Positions 1 to 10,399 of a stretch of DNA of 64,000 bases are shown in pieces. Position 1 is the first letter of the stretch, and every line of letters starts with the position of its first letter. Below the pieces are notes generated by a model, which saw only the letters and a program-made list of their open reading frames with translations, ran no database searches and was not told the origin of the DNA. The position numbers and the translations under genes were made by a program. Source of the DNA: Ilyonectria destructans (lineage: Eukaryota; Ascomycota; Sordariomycetes; Hypocreales; Nectriaceae); NCBI GenBank assembly GCA_020740775.1, contig JAHEWK010000016.1, positions 124,001-188,000 on the forward strand, in the 5' to 3' direction.

Positions 1-890
1 CCCATCGTGGAGCTGTAGGTACACGCAGTCTCCTGCCTTCAGCTGGATCGGCCGGTGCTTGGCATTATACCAGCGCTTGGCCTTGGCAGCTGCAAAGTCT
101 ATTGCAAGCTGGGTATCCTTGCAGACAGCTTCGCGCATAAAGACTAGGTCAGGGATGTTATCGTCGGGCTGGAATAACTCCAGGGGCCCGCGGAGGCTGA
201 AGCTGTAGATAAATTCGTGTGCAGAGGTCTTCGTTCCTGTATTATAGGCCCTATTGAGGTTCTACTGGAGGGCTGGCAGCAGATAGGTCCAGTTGTCGTC
301 GGGGTGCTCCATATTGTAGAAGCGTAGGGCTATCTCCACGGTCTGGTTCTGCCGTTCGGCGAGACTGTCAGCGGACGGGTAGTAGGCTGCAGTTATTGCT
401 AGTCGGATTCCAAAGCTCTTCCAGAGGCCTCTCCAGAAGGACGATATAAACTTGGAGTTGCGGTCCGAGATGATAACCTTAGGCATACCCCAGTCCGACA
501 GTATGAGCTGCCGGGCTAATACAGTAGCCCAGTCGGCTGCTGTATATCGGTAATAGCCAGAAATTAGCAAGTTCCTCTTGCTTGCAGCGCAGGTTACGGT
601 CATCAGCTGGTTGAAGGTATTAAAGCCCTCTAGGGCCCACGGGGAGTCCTTCGAGGAAACAGGGGGCATCTCGGTAATGAAGTCGATAGCAATTGTATAC
701 ATGGGTAACAGAGGAGCCCGGACAGGCTGATAGTTGCCGATCCGTTATTGCCGGTCTATCTGTCCAAGACAGCAGGTCTCGCAGCTGCGGATATGCTTTC
801 TGATTCAAGTTGAGAGGTTCCGGATTGATAGGCCTAATAGCTCTCTTATTATTCGCTCTATACTAAAGTAATGCTAGTCGTTATGGGCTA
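1..890 (-). pseudogene. Gypsy integrase fragment
   Basis: The frame at 702-262 shows a retroviral-type integrase core: an Asp in IAIDFITEMP, a second Asp in IISDRNSKF, and a Glu in the SADSLAERQNQ stretch, giving the D,D,E catalytic set. The downstream part, read to position 1, has lost its frame. It lies after the RNase H remnant, as expected for Gypsy pol. Stops flank the readable segment on both sides, so this is a relic. Integrase of this kind would insert the cDNA copy into chromosomes. Confidence 0.7.
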
Positions 891-930
891 TCTTTAGCAT
901 ATCGTCAATTATAGCAAAGGGGACACAGAG

Positions 931-2760
931 TCAGTTATAGCCGTCGACGCCGTTATAATAGAGAAGGCTATCTCGAAGGCGGAAAGGCAGCCCGCGCTTT
1001 AAAGTATTAACAGCGTCCTCGCCGTTCAGGGCCTCAAGGTCTACTTCCTTAGCTAGGATTATAGAAATAATCTTCTTGTAGTGGGGGTCCCTGATATATC
1101 CCTCCCGAAATCGGGTCTTCAACTCGTCTGCCATCAGGGCTTCTATAGCTACGAGCATGTCGTCAAGCGCTATATAGTCCGGTCTCATACAGTCCGGGTT
1201 ATTATCGGTCTCTGGAGCCATTAGGCAGCTTAGAGCATCCAGAATAAAGTTCTTCTCCCCGGGCAGATAGTATACCCGGAGATCGTATTCCGATAGATAG
1301 ATCGATGCCACTACCAGCCGTTAGTTGGCGCAATCTGTACTTATCGTAGCCAGTATTATCTTTTCGACGATTTGCTTTATAGCTGAATGGTCTGTCAGGA
1401 CCTCAATTGTATATTGCGACAACTGCAGTAACGTCTGGAGCCTTCTAACGGCCCAGACCAGGCAGGCAACTTCGAGCTCCGTTGGGCCGTATCGCTGTTC
1501 CGCTGGGGTCAGCTTGTAGCTGAGGAAGCAGATCGGCTGGACTGCCGTCGCGGGGATGTGGGTTCCGGGCTTTCAGTTGTATCCTTCCTTCAGGTGGAAT
1601 AGGACTGCTCCAAAGCCTCGTTCTAAGCTTCCGTCGACCTGCAGAAAGAGACGGCGTTGGGGGTTAAGATGTAACAGCATCCGGCCGGTTGCTATACTCC
1701 TCTGTAGGGCCTTAAAGGCAATATATTCCTATTCTGTTGGCTTGTAGAAGGTCGTGTATATATACGCCTTGTATTTATTCAGGTTATTATTAACAACCCG
1801 ACCTTCCTTCCGTCCTTGGGCTAGAAGAGCTACTTTCTATTCCTGTAGAGGCTTGATAAGCTGGCTATAGTATGGGATAAAGTGATGGATATACCCTATA
1901 GCGCCAATATATTATTTAAGGCTGGCGAGCTGATGAGGGAATTTAAGCTTAGTAAAGGCAGCTATCTGTTCCTCTGTTATTGTTAGACCTAGGGCGTCGA
2001 CGCGGAAGCCCAATAGCTATACGCTAGGGTATCCGATCCAGCTCTTAGTCGGCGAAATTGTCAGGTTCTTGCCCTGGAATAGCTGGAATAGCATCTCCAG
2101 GTGCTATAGATACTTGTCTTCTGTCTCCGAGAAGATAATAATATTGTCAATAAAGGCACAGCAGAATGTTTAATAGGGCCTTAACAGGCAATCTATATAC
2201 CTCTACATATACACTGGGGAGTTGCAGAAGCCTATAGAGGCTACTGTTAACCTCTTCAGGCCTCTATAGCTAGTTATCGTAAATTGGTCTCGGTATTCCA
2301 GTATAACGCCGAACTGAAAGAAGAAAGATAAAGCGTTAATTGCTATAATAAATCGGGCGCCTCGGAGGGCCTGGATGACATCTTCTTATTGCAGCAGCAG
2401 GTAGTTATCCGGGATTGTAATCTTATTCAGGGCTCGTAAATCGACTACTATACAGCCCTTAGCTTTACTATTGACGGTCCGCCAGACTACAAAGATAGGG
2501 GCTGCAAAAGGTATAGGTCCTTTAGCCCAGTTGAGTCTGCCTTGGTTATGGAGCTTGTTGAACTTTTCGTCGATAAACTTCCAGTCTTTCAGGCCGGCTG
2601 GATAGGGCTATTATGCGATCTTATATTTATACCAGTTATCAATTAACAGGACCTGCATTTCCTCTCCCTCAGGGACCTTAACGAGGCCTATATCGACCCA
2701 AAGCTCGACATAGTCCCTGACCAGTCTTCGGACATGCCGAGTAAATCGGCGGCTGCGGGC
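931..2760 (-). pseudogene. Gypsy reverse transcriptase-RNase H remnant
   Basis: Around 2455-2400 the minus strand encodes VVDLRALNKITIPDNY, the Ty3/Gypsy RT fingers motif. Around 2165-2120 it reads AFIDNIIIFSETE, where the catalytic YIDD is changed to FIDN. The second Asp to Asn change is a G-to-A on this strand, consistent with RIP. At 1311-1230 the segment YYLPGEKNFILDALSCL matches the RNase H to integrase linker (usually ending DALSR). Many in-frame stops separate these blocks, and the altered catalytic site means the enzyme would be dead even if translated. Confidence 0.7.
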
Positions 2761-2997
2761 ATAGATGTATATACCTTCTGCCGTAGTCTCTTCAGGCAGG
2801 TTAGGGGTCTGTTGGACAGAGGCTTGGGTGGGTCTTCGGGCCTCAGCTTCTATAATAATCTCATCTGCAGTAGGGTCTATAGTAGCTCCCTCGCAGAGAA
2901 CTGACAGATCTAACGGAGCTATGTCTGCAGCGGGGGTATTACTTGCAGCGGAAGCAATATATACTGCTGCTTGACAGGGCGTCTTATGTTGCTGCTT

Positions 2998-3303
2998 CTA
3001 GGCTAGGTTGCTGGCCTGTATATCGGCAAAGATAGCATCGCTTAGAGTCTCTGGGGCTGACGGTATAGGCTTTTCTTGTTGCCAGTCGATGCTATAGTCT
3101 CCTGAGGCAATAGCCTTAATATCTTCGCTAAGGGCAAATTCGCTAGCTACTATAGCTAAGCCAGCTATATCCCCATAGCTATTACTAACAGTATTGCTGC
3201 TGCCGGCTCCGAGACTGGATACAGCTGCAGCTGTAGCTACAGTCAGAGCAATAAGGGTATTAGACCAGGTTGTCGCGAGGTAGCTATCTTCTTTGCATTC
3301 CAT
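2998..3303 (-). other. Ala/Ser-rich open stretch between gag and RT of the Gypsy relic
   Basis: About 100 residues on the minus strand are open here, rich in Ala, Ser and Thr, with no catalytic motif I recognise. It lies between the gag-like region and the RT of the Gypsy relic, where a protease or linker would be expected, but I see no clear Asp-Thr/Ser-Gly site. It is most likely a surviving part of the element's polyprotein rather than a host gene. The surrounding sequence back to about 4300 holds only short decayed frames. Confidence 0.3.
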
Positions 3304-4355
3304 AATATTCCCGACCTTCTACTTATAATGAAGCCGGATATCGCCCTTAGTGTTATTAATGATTAGTACAGCCGGCGGGGAGTTAGTATTGATAATCGTA
3401 TTAACTGCAGTCGGCAGGGAGGTATAGAAGGTAAAAGATCGGTCTTTTAGAACCTCCTTCCAGTAGGCAGGGACTATATAAGTCTGCCCGGCCGGAATAA
3501 CAGTATTCCGGGCTACGCCGACCCATCTGACGACCTTCTTATATAGCTAGAGGATCTTAAAGGGGAAATAGAAGTTATCCAGGACTGTACAGTAGATCTG
3601 CTTTTAGGAGAGCAGGATATTGCAGGCATAGGGGTTAAGAAAGACTATACCCAGCAGAGCTATCGGCTTCAGAGCATTCTAGACCCAGGCTAAGTAGGTA
3701 AACTTAGTAATCTTCACAGTAGTACTATTAGCTCCAAAGCCTTAAATATAGAGGCTAAAGGTAGCCTACTTATATAGCTGCTATCGCCTGCAGACGCCAT
3801 CGATAAATACTGGCGGCTTATTCTTAATAGTATACTCTAGGCTCTATAGCCAGATCCAGTCAATAATAGGGTTTCCACAGCCGGAATCAACGCAGATTTC
3901 TATAGAGTTCTTAGCGTCGGGCGATAACTTTACAGTAATATATATATGTATATATCGGGCACCCTACAGAGCTTGGGGCTTCAGTACCAGCAGTTACTGG
4001 GCTATTATAAGCGCCAGCTCTGGTACAGTCAGCTCCAGTATAGTCGGCTTCAGCATGGTTCCAGGGGCTGAAATTATCTTTCCGTAGCAGCTATTTCTAA
4101 GATAGGCAAAGAGCTTATTCCGCAACTAAAAGACCTTCTTATACCTCTTATATTAAGGTACCTTAGGCTGGTTTAATAGTTCCTCCAGCGCTAGCTCAGA
4201 CGGTTTAATATAACACCTAGCGATAAGGTATTCCTCTAGAATAGACTGGGACGGGAAGGTCTATTAGCAGGTATGGCACTATATTGTGCTAGCTATAGCG
4301 GCTAGGTCTTGTAATCCTTAGGTTATAACAGAGAAATAGGCCTTTTGAGACTGTA

Positions 4356-6024
4356 TTAAGGATGTAGATGAATCCAATATAGACCTATTATCTTCCTTAT
4401 TGGCATCTTGGCTGTTATCGGTATCCTTACTAGCCAGATATTTCTTTTTAAAGCGGATCTTCTTTTCGGACTTAATATCGCTATCTCGTAAGGGTCGGTC
4501 TCTGCGATCGTTATAGGAGGCTCGCCTCTCGTCTCGAGGTCGATTGTAACCACAGCGTTAGTCCTTATTATAGCTCGAGGGTCGGCTATAGTAATAGCCG
4601 GGCTGTTAGTTATCTCGAGGTCCATCGCGGCGACTGTATTCATCTCGGGCTCTATCTTGCTGGTCTCTTCGGGTATTATCGCTACAGCTGTAGCAGTTTC
4701 CTCGGTTAAAGGACTGACCTTGGCAGCTCTATCGGGAAGATAGCTGCTCGTCCCGCAGTATCATTGCATCAATTGTCAGGCGGCATTCTTTATATTCCTG
4801 GATAAACGCCGTCAGAGTTATCTTTTTCTTCGGGATATTAAGGAACTAAGAGATCTTAATATCGATAAGCAGAAAGATAGTCTGAAGGATAAGACAGTCT
4901 TTATTATATCCAATCTGCTTAGTAAGGCTAGCCTTCTACTAAGCCCACTGGGTAATAGATAAATTAGTCCGGACCAGCTTGAGGGTGTACTTATCTGTCT
5001 GGAGCTCTGCAATAAGCTCTGCATCTAACCGCTTAAAGCGTTGGACTAGCTTATTGCAGAAGGTCGAGATAGATACTTATAGCAGCTTCTCGCGAGACCT
5101 AATATTCAGCTCCCCTATAAACTACCCCTGGGCTCCACTGCCTAGCAGGGAGGTATAGTACTCTTACAGACAGTTGTCTCTATAGTATTGGAAGACGCGG
5201 AGGTGCTTGCAGAAGAGATAGATATCTATATATACCTACTTACCTTGGACAATCACAAGACCGGTCTTCTTATAGTTCTTGAAATTGGGATTAAAGATGC
5301 TAACAGTTTCCCATTTAATCCGCTTAACTACAGATCTATCAGTCTCAGTAGAGAAGGGGGTTATATCGTAGCTATAGTATTTAGCAAGGCCGATACTGTT
5401 ATCTAAGGAAGAGAGATCATTATCTTCGTCGGTCCTATAGCAGGGGTTATAACAAGTCTGATACTGGCAGCTAGTTCTTAGCAGACTGCCTGGAGTCTCA
5501 TATTGTAGGCTAGGAAGGGGGTCTTGCAATCATACAGCACGGGGAGGATCAGGCTCGATAGGCTCCATCTATATTATTATTGCCTTATTAGTATTATTAT
5601 TGGCGTCGTTAAAGTTAAAGGCCTGAGCAATCTACTCCCTCCAGGCAGGTAGATATACCAGATGTAAAAGACTGGCCCAGGGGAGTAACTAAAGGTCTCG
5701 GGCCCTCTTACTAGTAGAGGCATACCTTGCCACAAAGGCCTATATATTATAGGCAATATCGACGTCCCAAATCTTCATTCTATTTAGAATATCCGGAGTT
5801 GGATATTCTGTAATAAGATAAGTATACCGTATAGCCCAGCTAAAGGCACTATAGTAGTCTGTATCTTCAAGCTATTTTAGGGCCTCGGCCTTCTGGATGT
5901 CTTAGTTAACCAGAGACCGACAGAGCGGCTGAGACCGGTTATTATCATAGCCCTGGTCTTCCAGACCAGAGAGCTCGATAGACGACAAGTCCATACTGTC
6001 GGGCTCGTGATGTGAACGGGCCAT
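4356..6024 (-). pseudogene. Gypsy gag-like region
   Basis: A Met codon at 6024 opens an acidic frame beginning MARSHHEPDSMDLSS that continues, with stops, to about 5560. Further frames are open at 5529-5236, 5024-4818 and 4643-4356. Position at the 5' end of the element and lack of pol motifs suggest gag. I could not confirm an intact zinc knuckle. Several stops again replace probable Trp or Gln codons. Confidence 0.4.
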
Positions 6025-6090
6025 GAAGGGGGCCCCGGTGCAGTAGCTCTATCAGTGCTAGAGCAAGATGGGGGTTGTGTGTATGTGGTG

Positions 6091-6300
6091 TTGTGTGACG
6101 GAGGGCTAGGCTGACCCAGGGCTCTGTATGACAGAGGCCCAGGATGACCTAGGGCTCTGTGTGACGGAGGGACGAGGTGGTCTAGGGCTCTGTATAACAG
6201 AGGGCAGGGCCTGGTGTAACAGAGGGCCCAGGGCTTTGCGTAACAGAGGGTAGGGCCCTGTGTGACTGAGGGCTCGTACTACCTAGGGCTCTGTAGCGAG
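6091..6300. repeat. Degenerate tandem repeat of small hairpins (CTCTGT-N3-ACAGAG)
   Basis: About eight spaced copies of a 15-nt inverted repeat occur here. Two copies are perfect: CTCTGTATGACAGAG at 6122-6136 and CTCTGTATAACAGAG at 6188-6202. Others carry one to three changes (for example 6155-6169). Copies are spaced roughly 20-35 bp apart by G-rich spacers (AGGGCCC-like). The block sits just upstream of the Gypsy gag start, so it may belong to that element's LTR or leader. I see no gene in 6025-6800. Confidence 0.6.
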
Positions 6301-6805
6301 ACGGGCTACAGACTACAACTCCGGAAGGTTGTTATTTGCCAAAGATAGAGCTCTCGCGAGCTGTCTTTGCAGGTGGATGGATATAGGCAGGGCAGGCTGT
6401 TTGAAGCCTGTTGCTCGGATAGTCGTTATGTAAGTCCCCTAGCAGCTAGGGAACGGGGATGTGACAATAAGGGCAGGGGGCCCTTGTGATGGTATAGATC
6501 CAGCGGTGGCTGCAGCAATAGCAGCCTGCTAGGATTAATAGCTGGATCTAGAATCCTGGTCGGCGTAACGTGCCGGGCGTAATATGCAATAAAAATCAAC
6601 TAAGATATGTTGCTGGTGCTGATCTTTGGAAGCATATAATTGCTACCAGTTTGATGTGTGGGTCATATAGACTATGGGGGTCAGGTTATGTGTAGAAAGT
6701 AAGATGTCTTCCCTATGGATAAGCTGAGCAGATTGTCTTATATGACGGCTAACTGCTCAGTAGATGCCTGGCTTGCCAGGCATCCCTAGGATACGGCTAG
6801 CTGCA

Positions 6806-9240
6806 CGTATCAGACCTGTAGCCATTTTCGGCCGAGATAGCTACTATTTTCCAGCAAGGTCCGCTGGAAGCTAGGGGCTAGGGTCTGTAGCTCTTGCAGT
6901 CGTCTAGTTCCGTCGATAACTAGGACTTCTTGAGCTGTAGGGGTTGTAGGGGCTGTAGCTGCTGTAGCTGCTGTAGCTGCTATAGCTAGGTTAGGCTGCA
7001 GGCTGTAGGAAAAGGCCGGGTTGATCTTCCTGATTTGCTGGAGGGCGGCATCTCTAGCTGTAAGGTAGATGTCCTTAGCGATATCCTGGTGGATTGGGAT
7101 TCCTAGGCCTCCAACCCTAGCTGGAATTGCTATAAGGTTGGGGTCTAGAGTCGGAAGGGGGTCTCCTTTGCTTCTGGCTGCTAGGTGTTGTAGGGCTAAG
7201 TAAATAGCCTTGTCTGCTTTTCCCTATAGTATAGCTAGGCCCCTAGGGTCTAGCTGTTTGAGCAGGTGTTATAGCAGGAGGTGGATACTGCCTCTTAGCA
7301 GTAGGATAGTCTGTTGCTTAGGAAGGTCCTTTAGATCCTGAATGGTTTGATCTAGAAGGTTAATTTTCCTAGTGAGGAAGTCTTTTCTAGCGGCTAAGGG
7401 TTCTATAAAGGTCCCTAAGGTAGCTAGGCCTAACTTTTAAAGGTCTTTCAGACTTGTTTTCTTACTCTTCCTAGCGTTTAGGGTAAGAGGGGAGTTCTAA
7501 AAGACTTTCTTTGCTGCTGCTAGGCTGCTGGAGGTGCTGAGGCTCTTTTTGCTTAAGATAAAGATATCATCTAGGTAAGCTACTAAGGTGGCCTTGGGAA
7601 GCTACTTCATTAGGGCCTCTAGGGTGGGCCTTACAGCAAGGGAAAAAAGAAAGGGCCCGAGGGGGTCGCCCTGTCTGACTCCTTATGCAGAGGCTAGTAT
7701 AGCGCCCTTTGAGGTAATAAGAATAGAGGGGCTATTATAAGCCTATCTTGCTGCTCTATAGAAGCTGGGGGTATAGCTGGATATAGCTGCTGCTATACTA
7801 GCTCGGTCTATATCGTTAAAGGCGTTACAGAAGTCTAGGGTAGCTAGGGCTTTATAGTTGCCCTTATTTTCCCCAGAAATAGCCTCTTTAAGTATAAAGA
7901 GAGCTGGTTCAACCCCTCCTGGGCCCTAGACTCCTAGCTGATTGGGTAGGAGCATAGATAGTCGAAAATGGGTAGTAAGGATCGCCTTCATAGCTAGCCT
8001 ATAGACTATATCGTCTATAGCTATAGGGCGGATTCCTCCATCTTCCTTTTCCAGGCCTATCAGCCTAGAAGCGCAGAGTAGGTCAGATTCTGGGGCTATT
8101 CCCTGCTGGATCATATCCGTCAGTAGCCTTAGAAAGGCTAGGACCTGATTTTCCCTGCAGGCTAGGTTCAGTAGAGGCCTTGTCCAGCTGGAGAGGCCTG
8201 GAGCCCTTTCCTTGTAGATAGATTTAAGGGCTTTCTGAATAGCTTCTGCTTCTATCGACTGGCCTGAGCTTGGTCTAGCTCCTTTAAAGGGGTCCTTGGG
8301 ACCTATAGGGTGTTTCTCCCTAAATAGGTCCCTAGTTTCCTTATTATTGGAGGCTAAGGGGGCTGACTTGTAGATAGCTCGAGCAGCTCTTCTAATAAAG
8401 CCCTTTTCTAGCTACCTAGTTGCCTATTCAATTAGGCTTCTTTAGCTGCTGCTAGAAAGGTCGGGCTTTTCCTGGGTAAAGCTGCTGGGGATAGAGGGGC
8501 AGACCCTAGGGTAGGCGTTAAGGGTGGGGACGATTTTTCCCTGTTCGAATGCTATACCTAGGATCCTAGGGAGGAGGAGGAAATCGAGGAGGGTTTTTTC
8601 CCTAGGCTTGCTAAGGAAATCCTCTGCTATCTGTCTAGCTGCACTTATAAAGGCAGCAGCCTGCCTTATGTAGAGCTTTTTCTCTGGGATTAAAACCTGG
8701 GAATAAGTAACTAGCTTCTGGACCCCTTTCTTTTCTAGAATAGATCTTACAGCTAGGTTATGCTTTTCCTTTAGGCTGGTCTCTTCCTGAAGAAGCTGTT
8801 CCTGAAGGAGGTCTTCTATAGCAGTATCTTCTGCTGTAGGGCTCAGTAGAGGGCTAGCAGCTGGACTAGCGGCCGGACTAGCAGCCGGACTGGCAGCTGG
8901 ACTAGCAGCCAGACTGGCAGCCGGGCTAGCAGCTGGACTAGCGGCCAGACTAGCAGCTGGAGAGCTGGTTGCCATTAGATCTTCTATCTCTCTTTCTCTT
9001 ATTTCCCTAGCTTTCTGAAGTAGGTTACTAAGGGAAGGAAGAGAGTTTGGTGAGAAAGAGAGAGATCTAGGCCGCTGGCTTGGGGTCTGGAGGTAGCTAG
9101 AGCTGTGGGGGCGGCTAGGGGTCTTGGGGCTGCTAGGGCTAGAGCTGCTAGAATAAACTCTGAGTCTTATTGCTGGCCGGGTCTCTACTAGAGGGCTTGT
9201 AGCTATACGTTTCCTAGCTGGCTGTATGCTGGGGTAGGCT
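6806..9240 (-). pseudogene. Non-LTR-like reverse transcriptase element, single-ORF relic
   Basis: One minus-strand frame can be followed from about 9240 to a stop near 6806, broken by a few stops that mostly sit at likely Trp codons. The N-terminal part is Ser/Pro-rich with a Pro-Ala-Ala-Ser repeat and then a charged helical region (8442-8975). The RT follows: RLIGLEKEDGGIRPIAI (fingers), LATLDFCNAFNDI (motif A), GVRQGDPLGPFLF (motif B) and VAYLDDIFIL (motif C, at about 7590-7560, catalytic Asp pair intact). There is no integrase, which argues against an LTR element. The exact clade is unclear. Damage is much lighter than in the neighbouring AT-rich block, so it may be a younger insertion. 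Confidence 0.7.
8853..8962 (-). repeat. 12-nt tandem repeat encoding Pro-Ala-Ala-Ser
   Basis: Roughly nine copies of a 12-nt unit (GCAGCTGGACTA-like on the plus strand) lie in frame within the RT element's N-terminal region and encode a repeated PAAS or LAAS tetrapeptide. A related 12-nt repeat (GGCTGTTAGCTG-like) occurs again at about 9338-9395, just outside the readable frame. Confidence 0.75.
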
Positions 9241-9337
9241 AGTCCTCTGAGGCCTTAAGTCGGCATTTGGGGGAGGGGTTGGCGGGTATTTAGCTGAGAG
9301 AAGGAGAGTAGGGTTGGTAAGCGGGCAGCCTATTGGC

Positions 9338-9395
9338 CGGGCTGTTAGCTGGGCTGTTAGCTGAGCTGCTAGCTGGGCTGCTAGCTAGGCTGCTG
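9338..9395. repeat. Second short 12-nt tandem repeat
   Basis: Four to five imperfect copies of a GGCTGTTAGCTG-like unit stand next to each other here. They resemble, but do not match, the PAAS-coding repeat 400 bp away, and may mark the 5' end of the same element. The AT-rich block begins immediately after. Confidence 0.5.
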
Positions 9396-10399
9396 ATTTT
9401 GTAGCCTAGGGAAAGTTGAGATATTAGAAGATCCAGCTATTCTATAGACCTTAGCTTAATATGTTTTTACCCTAGGCTTTATTAGAAGGACTTCAGACTT
9501 TAAAACTTAATGTAGATAGGGGTTAAGTAGTTTAAGCTTTAAAGTCTAATTCCTTAAAGCTAGATGTATATACTGATTAATTATAGTTTAGGGTTAGCCC
9601 CACTATAGGTTAAGAGTTAGTAACTAAACTATAGCAATCTGTATAAGATAATTAGTATATATAGATAGAGAAGTTTAATAAGTTTCTATTATTAAACTAT
9701 ATCTATATTATATCTATAGCGTATAGTACATATAATATTAAAAAAAAGAAAGGTAAGATACTTATAAATCTGCTGTATTACTAGAAATACTATAATACTA
9801 TACTAGTAATATATAAAAAACCAATAAATAGACGAATATATAATACTTATCGATAAGTACTAGCTTTTACTATATAAGATATACCGATATACTGTAAATC
9901 TAGATGCTAGTATTAAGTCCCACTTTAGGTATATATATTAGGTAAAGGGATAACTGCTTAGGGATATAATAGACTATATCAATATAAACTTACTAAATAA
10001 TCCAGCTATAATTAAACTACTAGCTAACTGAAGTAAACTGATTCTAATTCTTAATATATATAGTAAGTTCAGCTATAATATATACCGCTATATAATATAA
10101 TTACAGAAGAATATAACCTATTACTGAATAAAGTTACAATATAGCTCTAACAGACTAAAATATAGTGCTATATAACTATAAATATAGATACTAATATAAT
10201 ATATAAGATACTGAATTATTAGAGCTTATAGTGTTAGTAATAATATAATAGTACTAAAGTCTGTAGTAATAAATAGTATTATAGATAGAATAATTGCCGA
10301 CAGTAAGGCCGAGCTACTAAAGGAGGATACTAAGAGAAATAAGTACAGTAACAGGCAGAAGGGTATTAACTATAACTTAACTTAAGTAAAGAAAATAAA

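Larger units (their letters stand above)
1..6024 (-). mobile_element. Ty3/Gypsy LTR retrotransposon relic, RIP-mutated, cut by left window edge
   Basis: Read on the minus strand, a gag-like start near 6024 is followed by a long decayed frame, reverse transcriptase, RNase H and integrase, which is the Ty3/Gypsy order. The frames are interrupted by many stops, mostly TAG or TAA where Trp or Gln is expected, and the DNA is rich in TA dinucleotides, as RIP would leave it. The integrase end runs off the left edge, so the 3' LTR is not visible. I did not find a clean LTR pair or target duplication. The element cannot encode working proteins as it stands. The family call rests on the RT and integrase motifs listed in the sub-entries. 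Confidence 0.8.

Noticed and set aside
9590..9612. TTTAGGGTTAG-like telomere motif
   Set aside because: Only a single copy without tandem repetition; chance occurrence in AT-rich DNA.
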